This document shows positions 1-11,858 of a stretch of DNA of 64,000 nt, in pieces (the stretch's first letter is position 1; every line of letters starts with the position of its first letter). Made by a program: the position numbers and the translations under genes. Source of the stretch: Dromiciops gliroides (taxonomy: Eukaryota > Chordata > Mammalia > Microbiotheria > Microbiotheriidae); the NCBI RefSeq assembly GCF_019393635.1, contig NC_057867.1, positions 76,573,492-76,637,491 on the forward strand, read 5' to 3'. The notes beneath the pieces are model-generated. The model was not told the origin of the DNA and searched no databases. It worked only from the letters and a program-made list of their open reading frames with translations.

Positions 1-480
1 ACTTAATGTGAAATGGGGCCTGTTTTCTTAAGTTATCTCCTTCAAGAACATTGTATTTTTGCCCTCATTGATATTCAACTCTTTGCTCCCTTAACTAGCA
101 GAGGTAAAATTAGACATTTCTGACTAAGCATAATTCTAGCTAAAAACATTATTTTGATTGCCTTATTCCCTGCTTCAGAAAGGATAGGGTTTACAGAGGA
201 AATCAGCATTCATGTAGCACAATATGCCATCACTTTCCATTAAGGTAATGAAGAGGAAGTAGGTCTTTCAAAGGAAGGTCCCCACCCATTTCCCATAGGA
301 AGTTGGCTCCATATGGCTCCACAGGGCACTATTTGGGCAGCTTATGGGCTCAGGTAGAAAGCAATGACTTTCTTTTTCTCTAGGAAATGGTAGCTGATGA
401 CTACCTAAAAACTGCAATGGTCATGAAAAAGAGCTCCGCACATCCGATTTCAGCTACATGCGTCCTTGTTCAGTGAAAAT
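1..480. other. no recognisable feature
   Basis: AT-rich single-copy-looking DNA. I see no repeat family, RNA gene or credible reading frame in it. Confidence 0.5.
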
Positions 481-489
481 AATAAAAAC

Positions 490-1290
490 TGGAGGAAACA
501 AAAGAAGAACGAACAATGTAAGCAGAGACTTTTATTGGTATTTTTAAAAAAATATCTTTTTTCCCCTTCAGTATCCTGACGCTGATGGATCCGTGATTTC
601 ATCTGTGTGGGTCCTACAGCACCTGAGGGTACTGTAACCCCTCCCTGTACTCTCCCCTTGAGCAATCTTTGTTCATGACTTTCCATAAATCCTCCACAGA
701 GACTATGGTGCAAGCACATGAAACCTTCCTTTGGTCATTCTCGTCTCTCCAGGAGGGGCACCCATGCGCCACTGCTGCCATATCCTCCTTGGATGCCTCA
801 TCAGGGGCTGGCAATGACAAGCTCTGGCAGGGAAACACAAACTTGGGCAGTTTGGGGTCTAGCTCACAATGGACTGACTTGATGTGCTGCCTGTATGGAA
901 ATGCGTATTTTTGAATCTACTTTAATTGTCCAAAGTAGATGGTGAGGTCTCTCTCTTTCAATATTCTGGATCAGGACAACATAATCTTTGTTCTCTATGA
1001 TCCTATATGGAGCAACAAAGTGCCGGTGTCCCACCTCTGGAATAAAGCAAACTTCTTTGAGATCAACCTTTGAATGGTGCACTCAGTCTGCCATGATAGC
1101 ATCAGAGAGTATCAGGCTTCTGCTCCTGGGTACTTTGTTTCCTAAGTAATTTTTAGTCTTGTGCTCTGGAGAAACTGGGATACTGCAAGCTAGGAGATCT
1201 GTAGAAACGGAAGATTCTAGTATAAGAGCTGAGGGAAAATGACCTGCCTCAGAGTCAACCCAGTGATCCCATAAAGGCTCCAAGCTCTAC
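490..1290 (-). pseudogene. possible decayed coding relic, identity unknown
   Basis: Read on the minus strand, two neighbouring blocks give ordinary globular-protein-like composition. One runs from about 1283 to 864 and is interrupted by one stop (TGA near 1080). It includes a stretch reading EVGHRHFVAPYRIIENKDYV. A second block, 838-614, is in another frame and reads on through DEASKEDMAAVAHGCPSW. A minus-strand AATAAA lies at about 529-524, downstream of the last block, as in a retrocopied mRNA. No clear poly(A) tail or target duplication is visible. I do not recognise the protein, so this could be a processed pseudogene with frameshifts, an old unnamed repeat, or chance. The longest uninterrupted block is under 80 codons. 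Confidence 0.3.
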
Positions 1291-2990
1291 TCCTTTAGTC
1301 CCTTCACAAGTGAGGTTTGTTGGAACAAACTGACTCGATTTCAGATTCTGTATGGAAGGGAATTTTTTGAAAGATTTTTTCAAAGATGTCCATTTGGAAT
1401 TGTAGAGAGAAGTTAGTAAAATATCATTCAACCTAAAATACAGCTTTTTAGTGCCTTGGATACAAGTTCTATAATTTGAGTTCACATATTCTTACATCAG
1501 GGCAATTTAGGATCATGCAGAACATATTGTGACAAAATACATTTATAGAAAAAAGTCAGTGCTTATAACATCCCCTCCATACCATTTAAATCTACATCAC
1601 ACAAAAAAACTCTGACATTTGTTTCTGCATCTCTTTCTTATATCTAGTAAATTTCATTTAGTATACTTGTCAAGCAAAGTCCTTGTGAAAGTAGGCTACT
1701 CTGTAGCCACAGACAAGGATATCATTTCTGTGTACATAGGTCAAATTTGGTTAAAGTGAAAGTCTATACAGGTCAATTTCAGTTTGCATATAGTTACTGA
1801 GGACTCTTTCATCTACATGCAAAATGCATTGACTAGAACACCAATTCAATAGACCAATCTGTATAATTCACCAAAGTGCATCCTCTGCATCACCTCCTGC
1901 CCAAAGCAAAATTCAACTGCAAACTTCAAAGACTTGGGTTATGGACTGAAGGCTTCCAGAATCCAATAGCACCTAGAAAACTTTATCTACCTCTTATGAG
2001 GACCTGACTGGGAACTGGGTTAAATTTTAATAAGCTAGTAAGCATGATTAATAATATTTTATTTTCCTCCAATTTCATGTGAGGACAATTGAAAAATTCA
2101 TTATAATTTTTTTGAGTTCCATATTTTCTCTCTCCCCCTTCACCTTGCCCCTCTGAGACAAGAAGCAATTTTATTTACTTTTAATAAGCATTGTAAAAGT
2201 GAAACTTTTTTTAATCTTTGCTACTGTGCTTAAAAGAAAGAGAATCTCATATTCTGCCTCTCCCCTGCCCTTCCTGATTCCATTATAATTGCTTTTAAAA
2301 TAAATATATCTTTCTACCTAATAAGTAGTCATTGTAGCAAACAGGGCACTACAGCAGGAGTCAAGAAAATAAAATGGTGATGCTACTAGTAACTAAGTGA
2401 TGAGCCTTTCAAGGAACGGAGATGCCTCTGGAGTATAGCTCAAGATGAATGACTATTCATTCAGCAGTCTTAGCCCTGGATCTGAAGAAGGTACAGAAAT
2501 ATATTCTGTGAATATATATGTCCATATAGATAAATACACATGCATGGAAATATCCCTATTTTGTGATGTTTGACATCTCATTTTGTTAAAAGAAGACAAT
2601 CAGATAAATTCCTGGCCAGGAGTGATAAGCAAGTACCAAAACCGACTTGTGAACAACCGGAACAGAAATGATTTCAATAAGAAGTCAAAAACCAAGTAGA
2701 ATAAAAGAAATATGTCTCACCACAAGACCAGACTAAATCAATTTTTTAGATGTTAACTCAGAATATGGAAGCAAAAGTAGGTAATGGTACTGGTGATTAA
2801 ATAGAAAAGATTAGCGCAATCTTGTAAGAAGAGGGTCAGGAACACTAAGCAACAGGTAGACATAGAATGAGAAGGCCTCTGAGATTCCATCTAATTGAAA
2901 AAATATTACATGTAAATAAAGGAAGCATTAAGTAAATCTACACATTTTCGAAAAGGCTAAAACCGAACACGAAATTTGTAGCTTCCAATA
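1291..2990. other. no recognisable feature
   Basis: AT-rich sequence with no repeat I can name. The only open frames are short and of random composition. Confidence 0.45.
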
Positions 2991-2994
2991 TTTC

Positions 2995-3190
2995 TCTCTA
3001 GGAAGGAAAGTATTTCTATTCGGCTTCTAAAGCCCTTCCCAACCTGGCCTCTTCTTACTTTACTTTCACTTTTCCAAATCTTTCTACACTTTACTCCTTC
3101 CCACAGATCACACAATCCAGTAACACTACTGGCCTCCTTGCTGTGCTGTTTAAAATATTTTATCTCCTGACTTTGTGCCTTTGCCCTGAC
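2995..3190 (+). mobile_element. L2 LINE fragment
   Basis: The pyrimidine-rich text (aaagcccttcccaacctggc, then Cys/Leu-rich ctgtgctgtt and gtgcctttgccctgac) is the conserved 3' part of mammalian L2 ORF2 in sense. It is old and short. Confidence 0.6.
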
Positions 3191-3285
3191 TATCCTCCAG
3201 TATCTTTGCCAAGAAAACCCCAAGTGGGGTCATGGAGAGTCAGACGTGACTAAAAATGACCGAAAAACAACAACAACAAAGAGAA
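3190..3285 (+). mobile_element. RTE/BovB-type 3' tail
   Basis: Contains ccagtatctttgccaagaaa, then ggggtcatggagagtcagac, then gtgactaaaaatgaccg and an (AAC)n-like end. This is the familiar 3' terminus of RTE/BovB LINEs and of SINEs that borrow it. It abuts the L2 fragment directly. Confidence 0.6.
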
Positions 3286-3479
3286 TTTGGAAACAGCCTT
3301 TAATTAGCAAATTCTTCTTCCCTCCTTTTCTGGATTCCCTTGAAAGGGACAACCTAGTAAAGGATTTTCATTCCCACACAATTCTGAGGGTCATAAGGCC
3401 AGGTCCTATGAAAAAAACAGATTTTTGTTTATTGCTTATCTTATAATGTATCCTAACATTTATTTTACATAACTGATGT

Positions 3480-4270
3480 TGAACCTCAAAGGGGTCGGGG
3501 GCAAGTATTCATGGTTTTAACAATAACTTGGATAGACGAATAAAACAGAATCTTTAATAAATGTGAAAAATGCCACAAAGCCAGGAGGGATAGAGAATAC
3601 CCAGGATGATAGGCATTTGAGATACAAAAAGATCATAAGGGGATACATCACTAAGCTGAATCTAATAAAACAAAATGGATTAGAGATGTATATACCGATT
3701 TGCACTTGCGTTCAAAAATTCAGCAGGAGTTAAAGATGAAGGAGGGGTACTTAGAAGTGTGCCTGAATAAGATTTGGGAATTTTAGAGAACTGCAAGCTC
3801 AATGTCAGTCAGCAATGGGATGTGGAAGCCAAAAGAGCTAAGTGGATTGCGGGCTGTATTATTAAAGTCATAGCTTGCATGAAAAAGGAAGAGATCACTG
3901 TACACTGCCCAGATGAGGCCATCCCAGGATATCTGTGTTCGGCATACAAAGGACTTGAATAAGCTGTAGAGTTTCCAGAAGAGAACAAGTAGGGTGCTGA
4001 AGGGACTGGGAACCATGCTACATGATGAAGGATTGAAGCAACTAGTGATAATTAGTCCAAAGAAAAGAAAGCTCAGAGGGACCATGATGGTTGTCATGGT
4101 TGTCTTAAAGTACTTAAAAGATCATCAGATGGAAGAGGTATTAAAGTTGTTCTGTTTGGTTCTAAAAGGCAAATCTAGGAGCAATGGGTAAAAGTTGCAA
4201 AGAGGCAAATGTATGGAAAGATATTTTAACTTTGAACATTATCCTAGATGCAGACAGGATGTAATAATGA
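3480..4270 (+). mobile_element. CR1/L3 LINE, ORF2 C-terminal part and 3' region
   Basis: Ancient CR1/L3 in sense. In order it shows the segment around 3660-3830 (ttgcacttgcgttcaaaaat, then aactgcaagctcaatgtcag), the 'gcaatgggatgtggaagcc' block and, at about 4150-4210, the ttgttctgtttggttctaaa / agcaatgggtaaaagttgca tail. Frames are broken throughout. It is the same family and segment order as 10350-11060, 38800-40375 and 57400-58445. Confidence 0.7.
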
Positions 4271-4278
4271 AATTCAAA

Positions 4279-4306
4279 ACCACCACCACCACCACCACCA
4301 CAACAA
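4279..4306 (+). repeat. (ACC)n microsatellite
   Basis: Seven or so CAC/ACC units followed by AAC units. It lies just downstream of the CR1/L3 copy. Confidence 0.9.
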
Positions 4307-4309
4307 CGT

Positions 4310-4985
4310 CCTAGAATAAAAAAGGCTATGTTCCCAAGTGATATTTCCTTCACAATGAAGGTCCTCAAGTAGATCCTGTCCAGCATATTGTACTGGGGAT
4401 TCCTTTTGCAGTGATGTTTCAACTTCAAGGCTGCTGAGACTTCATCCATCTCCATTATACAGTGTGTTTTCTATGGAACACCGGGTTTTTTGTTTCTTTG
4501 TTTTTCAGTGTGAATAACAACCAGGTATTTTGGCCTCCATATTTAAATGCAAGGCCCATCTATTTAATCAGGACTTCCTTGATCAATTTGTTCATATCAT
4601 CCAGTTAGGTCACCAGAATGCAAGTTGAATACTAACCTTAACATCATGAGATCTGATTAAACCTTGTTTTGTGATATGTGCATACAAAAATCTTTTATAA
4701 TTTTGGTCTCATTTTATGAACATTTTCCACTTGTATCTTGCACAAAATTGAAAGTTATCATAAATATCCCATTGAATCTCATTTGGTACCTTGGCATTAG
4801 GAGCTGAACTATTGTCTCTCAGATACCTCAGGGAAATTCAGCTTCAGAAGTTGCCTAATTCCAATAAAGGTTTTGGTAATGTGTCATGAGCAAATGTGCA
4901 GGGCTTGAAAATGGAGATATTTTGCTAAGTAATCTTTTAAATTTAACATTGTGAAACAAGATTTCTAATTCTTCTCTCCTCAAAA
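4310..4985. other. no recognisable feature
   Basis: No repeat or coding feature was recognised in this AT-rich stretch. Confidence 0.45.
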
Positions 4986-4989
4986 TTGT

Positions 4990-5660
4990 ATCATCAACTC
5001 CCTCCGTTCCCTACTATCTTCTCCTTTCCTCCAGTCTCTGAAATTAAATAGCCCTTCTCTATGCCAATGCTAACCTCTTGATAAATGTCCTAAAGTCCAA
5101 CCACTCCCATCTTCTTCTCAGGACTATGCCCTCAACTCCCTTCTGCTCCCAATCTTCAATCTTGCCCCATCTACTAGTTTTCCCTTACTTCCCTTGAACA
5201 TGTGAAAGTCTCTTCCATCCTCAAGATAATTCATTATACCATAGTCTTACCTTAAGTTACTGCCTCCTCTCATTCTCAACTAAGAGAAAAAAGTGAATCT
5301 ACATTTTCCTTTTCAACCCTTTGCAATTGTCTTCTGATCTTATCATTCAACTGTAAGTGGTCTCTCCAAAGTTGACAATGATTTCTTAATTTCCAAATCT
5401 CAGGTGCTTTGTCAGTGCTCATCCTTCTTGACTCCTCTGTTGGAATTTACACTATTACTCACCCTCTCCTGTCCTGGTTTTCATGATACTGCATTCAGCT
5501 GATTCTCCTTCAAATTGTCTGAATACCCCTCAGTCTCCTTTTCTGGTTCACTATAGACATATATAGTCTGTTAACTCTAAGTACAGTTTGAGATGCTATA
5601 CTGAGCCCTCTTCATTTTCTGTACTATCTTGGTGACCTTAATCAGGTTTCATGGGTTTAA
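4990..5660 (+). mobile_element. L2 LINE, 5' portion of a copy split by L1
   Basis: Pyrimidine-rich sense L2 ORF2. Around 5370-5480 it follows the L2 reverse-transcriptase order (gttgacaatgatttcttaat, tcatccttcttgactcctct, tcaccctctcctgtcctgg). At 5648-5662 it reaches catgggtttaatta, just before the catalytic Tyr-x-Asp-Asp-like block. The element resumes at 6560 after the inserted L1. All frames are closed by stops and indels. Confidence 0.65.
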
Positions 5661-5661
5661 T

Positions 5662-6559
5662 TAATATTAATACATATGAACATGCACTTTTCAAACAAAG
5701 AAATTAAAATCAATCTATAAAAGAATTTAAGCTATCTATAGTCATATGAAAAAATGCTCTAGATCACTACTGTTCAGAGAAATGCAAATTAAAACAACTC
5801 TGAGGTGCCATCTCATACCTTTTAGAGTTGCAAATATAATAAAAAAGGAAAATTATAGGTGCTGCAGGGGATTTGGGAAAACTGAGACTATAATCCACTG
5901 TGGTGGAGTTGTGAACTAATTCAACCATTCTGGAGATCAATTTGGAACTATGGTCAAAGGGCTGTGAATACCCTTTGATCCAGAAATATCACTGCTTGGT
6001 TTATATTCCAAAGACATCCTCAAAAGAGAGAAAAAGACCCATTTCTACAAAAATATTTATAGCAACTCTTTTTGTGGTGGCTAAGAACTGGAGATGAAAG
6101 GGATGCCTATCAATTGGGAAATGCCTAAAAAACTGTGGTTTATGATGGTAATAGAATATTATTGTGCTATAAGAAATGACAAGAAGGATGATGTGGGAAA
6201 GGACTGGAAATACTTATATGAAGTGAGCAGAACCTGGAGGACATTGTGCACAGTAACACCAATATTATTTGATGAAAAATTGAATGACAATCCCAAAGGA
6301 CTAATGATGAAGCATACTATCCATCTCCAAAGAAAGAAATTATCTTGATGGAACACAGACTGAAGCATGCTATTTTCACTTTCTTTTTTCCTTTTATTTG
6401 AGTCTTATACAAAATAACTAATATGGTAATGTTTTACATAATTGCACATATATAACTTATATTTGATTGCTTACCACCTCAGAGAGGGGGGTAGGGAAGG
6501 AGGGAGGGAAAGAATTTGGAACTCAAAACTTTGAATAAAAATGCTTATTGGAAAAAAAT
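5662..6559 (+). mobile_element. L1 LINE, 3' end (ORF2 C-terminus and 3' UTR), inserted in L2
   Basis: 5'-truncated marsupial L1. Decayed ORF2 shows FREMQIKTTLRCHLIPFRVA near 5780, PFDPEISLLG near 5970 and the terminal EYYCAIRND block near 6153-6180, matching the conserved L1 EYY-AIK end. The 3' UTR holds a G-rich purine run at 6484-6512, then AATAAAAATG and an A-rich end at about 6559. The copy lies inside an L2, so it is younger than that L2. Confidence 0.85.
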
Positions 6560-7565
6560 TACCATCACTACGTAAATGATTCCCAGATCTCTGTAATCAG
6601 CCTCATGAGGTCTGTCTCTTGACCTCAGTCCTGCATCACCAAGTGCCTTTTGGATATTTCAGAGATATCCCAAAGGCATCTTAGACTCAACATGACCAAA
6701 ACAGAATTCAGTATTTTCTCCCAAAGTCATTCCATTCCAAATTTCACTGTGCCGATAGAGGGTATGACCCTTCTTCCATACTCCCAGATTCAACCCTTAT
6801 CCTCAACTCCTCACTTTCTTTTACACCACCTATGCAATCAGTTACTCAATCTTACCATCTCTCAAATCCAACCCATTCTTCTCACACACACATACAGAGC
6901 CATCACATTTGTTCAAGATTCCCACCTATCTTAATGTAATGGCCTCTGAATTGGTCATCTTTTGCATTTTCTATAGAGCTGTCAAAGGGATTTTCCATAA
7001 GTACAGATCTAAGCATATCACTCCTCTACTCAATCAACAACAGTGGTTCTCTATTGCTACTAGGATAAAAGAGAAACGTCTCTATTTGGCTTTTAAAACC
7101 GTTCACAACTTGGCTTCAACCTTTCTTTGTGGCCTCATTATACAACACCCCTTTCTCCAAACAGAATTTCTATCTGTTCCTCACACATGGAACTCCATCT
7201 CCTACTTCTGGTCCACTGCTCTGGGCATCTCCCATGCTTAGAACAGACTCTGTCCTCACCTCCACCTCAGAGAATAGTTAGTTTACTTCAAGACATAACT
7301 GAAGCACCACATTCCAAAAGATGCCTTTCTTGATTTACACAATTCCTAAATCCAACACTCAATAACTCCCTTAGATTTTATGTAGTTATTAAGAATCCAT
7401 TTATTTCATGATTCTTTATATAGGAAGATGGTGTCTTTCCACTACCAAATGTAAATAAGCTACTTAAGGGGAGGGATTGTTTCATTCTTTCCTTTGTATC
7501 ACAGTTGCCTACCACATAGTGAATACTTAATAAATGTTTATTAATTGACTGGAACATGCTTATTC
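6560..7565 (+). mobile_element. L2 LINE, 3' portion of the split copy
   Basis: Resumes the L2 at the catalytic region (Tyr-His-His-Tyr-Val-Asn-Asp where a Tyr-Ala-Asp-Asp box is expected). It then runs through RHLRLNMTKTEFSIF (about 6677-6720). The 3' terminus follows the L2 order: tacttaaggggagggattgt, tttgtatcacagttgcctac and tagtgaatacttaataaatg at about 7460-7540. A short open frame at 6909-7241 is a piece of this decayed ORF2. Confidence 0.75.
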
Positions 7566-7609
7566 AATATGTATTGACTGACAATTTAATAGACGTTGAA
7601 TTATTCATT

Positions 7610-7965
7610 CAAACAGTTCCAAATACAAATCTAAATAACTGTATCATTATTCGGATTACATGTCTACAACCTGTCCACAACAATCTCCTGTTAAAAAATT
7701 AAATGCATTTAGTCTGGCATGTCCTGTTCCTGATGAAGCCATGCTAATCCTTGCTTATCACCACTTCCTTTTCTAAATATCTGTAAACCATCCCTTTAAT
7801 AAGTCGTTGTTCAATTTTGCCAGGAATCAAAGCCAAACTTATAGGCTCACTTGAAGCCTCTCCCTTTTTCCCTATTGTGAAAATAAGCCTGGCCATAAAG
7901 GTCTAGGCAATCAGGAAACTTCTGTTAAAGCTTCTTATTTCTGTGCAAATCTTATAATTTCTCTG
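7610..7965 (-). mobile_element. CR1/L3 LINE fragment, antisense
   Basis: The plus strand reads as the complement of CR1/L3 reverse transcriptase. Landmarks are aatgcatttagtctggcatg, tgatgaagccatgctaatcc, ttgcttatcaccacttcctt and ttttgccaggaatcaaagcc, in CR1 order. The orientation is opposite to the other large CR1/L3 copies here. Confidence 0.6.
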
Positions 7966-7969
7966 TATC

Positions 7970-9135
7970 CTATTTTTTTCAATCAATAGGTCTAAGAGTA
8001 GGCTGGCATAAAATTACTCAGTGACTCTTCTGTAGGTTATATGGTTACTGAATGGTTCCACAGGACATGGTATATCCAGAAAATAAGATTTAAGGTGAAA
8101 GAAAGATCCCTAAATCCAAATGCATTATTTGTCTACTAGTATGAGTGGGCATGCAACAGTAGCTAAAATGACAAGCAGCTCTGGCTTGGGAAAAGGCCTT
8201 TTCAAAGTAACGGAATAATAGAGCAAATCTAAGGCTAAATTATAGTTTCTAGGTTTTTTGATAACACTGGTTTTACAAAAGGTGATCATTTCTTCGCACA
8301 GCTTGAACTGGGCTCCCATAGGGATAATAACCAAAATGATATAATTTTTTCTAAGGAAGTTGAGTACAACAAAAAGAATCATAAATTCCAATTTGAGTTA
8401 AACATCAAATTACTTCCCAATGTAATAGATGCCAAAAAGAGTTTCTGATACTGTAAACTTCCATAGAAAGACCTATGCCAAGAAAAATGGCATACTCAAC
8501 TTACCATCTTTGCTCATAGGTTAACAACATCAAAAAGGATGAAATAGTTCTTGGACTAATAGGGAGCTTATTATACATTTTTCAAAAGTCTAATTCATTC
8601 TAGAGTAAGACAAACTCATGTAAGGATGCAGATGATATCTGTATAATATCAAATCTTTGTCTAAATATAATTAAATGTCATTTTTGGTGGATACATTGGG
8701 AGAATTAATGCCATCTCTTATTGAAGAAAAATAAAGATATCTCAAGGTAATCAAGTCAACCCACAATCAGATAAAGAGAGGCTGTAATATCTTTCACTAT
8801 AATGAAAGATATTATTCCAATGAAGAATATGTGTCTATTAAAAACAGTGAAGTGAGGATCTAATGTATAATGTCCACAATTTAGAAAAAGGGTCTAAAAA
8901 TGAACCAGTATTATCAAAGAAGTAATGTAGTTAACACTTCAGTGAAACTTCAGAGTATGTCCAATAAGTCTTCTGAAATTAAGCTGTATACTCACTATAA
9001 GTCAAATGCACCGGATTCATCAGTACCATAGAACAAAAGAAAGAACACTCAAAAATGGTAAAGGATCCAAAAGAAGGTCCACAAATCAGAGATTTTCCAC
9101 CACTTTCCATCTAGTTCATACTCTATGTGATACAT
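7970..9135. other. no recognisable feature
   Basis: AT-rich DNA. The 88-codon frame at 8391-8125 on the minus strand has no family resemblance I can see and is probably chance. Confidence 0.4.
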
Positions 9136-9139
9136 AAAT

Positions 9140-9212
9140 CAAACAAGATAATAATATCTGTAAAGCACTTAGCATAGTACCTGGAACACAGAAGTTACTA
9201 TATAAATGCTAA
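9140..9212 (+). mobile_element. MIR/L2-type 3' tail
   Basis: Reads taatatctgtaaagcactta, gcatagtacctggaacacag and tatataaatgctaactatta, the 3' terminus shared by L2 and MIR-class SINEs. The rest of the element is not recognisable upstream. Confidence 0.65.
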
Positions 9213-9219
9213 CTATTAT

Positions 9220-9251
<32 letters not shown>

Positions 9252-9266
9252 ATAATAATAATAATA
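9213..9266 (+). repeat. (ACT)n-(AAT)n compound microsatellite
   Basis: About ten ACT units followed by five AAT units. It grew out of the ATTATT end of the adjoining MIR/L2 tail, a common birthplace for such repeats. Confidence 0.9.
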
Positions 9267-9269
9267 GTT

Positions 9270-9955
9270 TTATATTATTGTTCATAATGATACTGATGAT
9301 AATAAATTATTTTATAATATCTTCCATAAAGTAGAAATGTAGAATATCTCCAGGTGATGGGAAACTTATCATTTTATAAGGAAACCAATCCATTTTGGAC
9401 AGTTCTGATTATCAGAAAATTCCCCTTTATATTTAGTTTTGGCATTCTTTATATGCTTCTCACATTATTCTAATGTAACAGCCACTTGATGAACCCCCAC
9501 ATGCATAGCAAGAGTCTAAACCAGAAGTGTTTGCAAAATTTATGAGTGCAGCCTGAATCAGATTAAAATGTAAGTGGGAAATTTTCAACAAAATAAATAA
9601 AAATATGCAGATATAGAGTAGATAATGATAATTTGTGGTTTTCTAAGTCAATATGTGGGCAGCAGAAATCCATTTCAACTTGAGTTTGACAATATTGGTC
9701 TAAAACACTTTTCCCATAAGATCCTCAGCACAGAGACCCCTGCCCACCATTTGACAAACCTGGCCAGTCCTGTGAGGCTATGCAGAATATCTCATGGAAT
9801 GTAGACAGGAGTACTTTGGACCCTTGCTAAGCATGCAGGGGTGTAGCAAACAGTTGTTATACTGGAATTTAACATAACAAGTGTGAATTTTTGTATTTCA
9901 TCCTGGGTTTCTTGTTGTTTTGGTATTGACACTAATTCTGAAGAATTCATCTGGC
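9270..9955. other. no recognisable feature
   Basis: No named repeat, RNA or coding feature was recognised. Confidence 0.4.
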
Positions 9956-9959
9956 ACTT

Positions 9960-10065
9960 ATGTGCTGTATCATTGGGGGCACATTATATCACTTCTTCAG
10001 GTCTTTGTTTTCTCATCTGTAAAATGAGGGGGTGGAGTATTTCAGTGGTTCTCAAAATGTTGCAA
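9960..10065 (+). mobile_element. MIR-class SINE fragment
   Basis: Contains the MIR core tail cttcttcaggtctttgtttt then ctcatctgtaaaatgagggg. The tRNA-like head is lost. Confidence 0.5.
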
Positions 10066-10349
10066 GAGTGAAGCCTATCACTTTAAGCAAACATCTGGGA
10101 GAAGCCATTAAGAAAAATATTTTAAATTATGTCGGTGTGTTTTTTAGAGATAGCTAACACAGAGGATGGCAGAATCAAGATCCCCAAAGTTCCAGACAGT
10201 CCAGAACATTAGAATGAATTAAGTAACATTCTTTTTCAGAATGATAAATGCCATCTTCCACTTATATTAAAAACTGCAATCCAAAATAAATAAAGGCCAC
10301 AAGTACAACATAGAGGAGGTATGATGAGACAGAAGCCACATGAAGAAAT

Positions 10350-11060
10350 AGCTCTTGGCATTTCAGTGTACTACAAGCTCAGTGATCTGAAAAGGCAGTC
10401 AAAACTGCTAATGCAATTATAGGCTACACTAAAAGAGGACTGTTACTGGGGGAAATGACATGATAGCTTCAACACTGTCTATCCATGAAAGACTAAATAT
10501 AGGATCATAGATTTTGAGCTGGAAGAGACCTTAGAGAACATGTGATCAAACCCTCTTGACTTGGCAATGAGGAAACCGAGGCCCAAAGAAGTTAAATGAC
10601 TTGCCCAAGGTCATATATGTAAAGTGGCACCTCTTTCTTTGACCCACACTGCCATCTCAATTTGAAATAATATTCACTTCTGGGCTCCATATTTCTGGAT
10701 ATTGATGACTCAGAGTGTGTCCAGAAGGCAGCAATAAAGGATGAAAAAGGAGCTAAAAGCCAAGGCATTCATGGAAAGAAAGACCTAGCTGTGTTTAACC
10801 TAGGGACAAGAAGTTTTATGGGAGAAATAAAAGGCTGCTTTCAAGAATTTGAAGGGACATCAATATAGAAAGGAAATAAGTACTATGTTTGATGAACTAG
10901 GACCAATGGGTGGGGAGGGTGCAGAAAGACCGATTTGACAAAGTATAACAAGAAATTTCTTAACTGCCTAAAAGTCGGACAGACACGTTCATTGTGGGTT
11001 GGATTAGATGGCCTCAGAGGTACTTAAATTATGAGATTCCAAAATTCTATGATTCTGAAA
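10350..11060 (+). mobile_element. CR1/L3 LINE with a nested MIR-class SINE
   Basis: The sense CR1/L3 block at 10365-10440 (actacaagctcagtgatctg, then gctaatgcaattataggcta) resumes at 10660 (attcacttctgggctccata). It ends at about 11010-11060 with ggttggattagatggcctca and attctatgattct. The 10500-10640 SINE sits between the two parts. No frame survives. Confidence 0.65.
10500..10640 (-). mobile_element. MIR/CORE-SINE with CR1/L3-like tail, antisense
   Basis: Reads atcatagattttgagctgga, then aatgaggaaaccgaggccca, then ttgcccaaggtcat. This is the reverse complement of a MIR-class SINE whose 3' end resembles the CR1/L3 terminus. The same family is in sense at 47270-47440. Confidence 0.65.
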
Positions 11061-11064
11061 AGCC

Positions 11065-11700
11065 TGCTACTACAGGTGTAATATTTTGTAAGGTATATTA
11101 AAGAACCAAAAAGGCTATTAAATAGTTAATTGATCTGCTTTCCAAAAAGAGACATATTCTAGAATATATTATCATCTGCCTCTCTTCTAAAACTACCTTG
11201 AACTCATTTAGGATAAAATGAAAGTGTGTTCTCTAAGAATTATGATTGCTTTCCTTCTTAATCATTTCTATTCCATGTGGGAGAGAAGAATGAGAATGCA
11301 GAGTTAGATGTGCCAGTTTGCCCTACGTAAATGTATCATTTAAGTCAAGACAAATCAATCTTGTTTCCTCTGGGGTCCACTGTAGGAAGAGACTATGAGC
11401 AGTCAAAAGGATGGATATCTATGCATGTCTCCTAGTTCTCCTTCTAGTTCTTCTCTTAGAGGAACTTTTTTTTTTCAGATTGTGATACTATTTTATGAAC
11501 TAAAATTGAGACAGTCTAACAAATGATATGTTTTTGATTTATGAAGGGGGCATGAAAATTTCAAATCAGGACCTTCTTCATTTTGCCAGGGGCTCTTCTA
11601 GCCCCTCCCCCCACCACCAGTGGGCTTAGAACATATGAGAACTGAGTTTCATTCTCTTGTTATAAATATCTCGTATTATTAAGGTTACTATTAAAAGTTA
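11065..11700. other. no recognisable feature
   Basis: AT-rich, with a short C-run near 11600. No repeat family was recognised. Confidence 0.4.
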
Positions 11701-11703
11701 TAA

Positions 11704-11858
11704 GGGGGCAGCTAGGTGGCACAGTGGATAAAGCACCAGACCTGAATTTAAAAGTATCTGAGTTCAAATACAGCCTCAGACACTTGACACTTACTAGCTG
11801 TGTGACCCTAGGCAAGTCGCTTAACCCCCATTGCCCCCCCCACAAAAAAGAAAAAAAA
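11704..11858 (+). mobile_element. tRNA-derived SINE (Australian-marsupial type)
   Basis: Full-length copy: gggggcagctaggtggcaca head, cctcagacacttgacactta body, gcttaacccccattgcc end, then an A-rich tail. The motif AAAAGTTATA is present on both sides (about 11693-11702 and after the tail), a target-site duplication showing L1-type retroposition. Confidence 0.9.
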
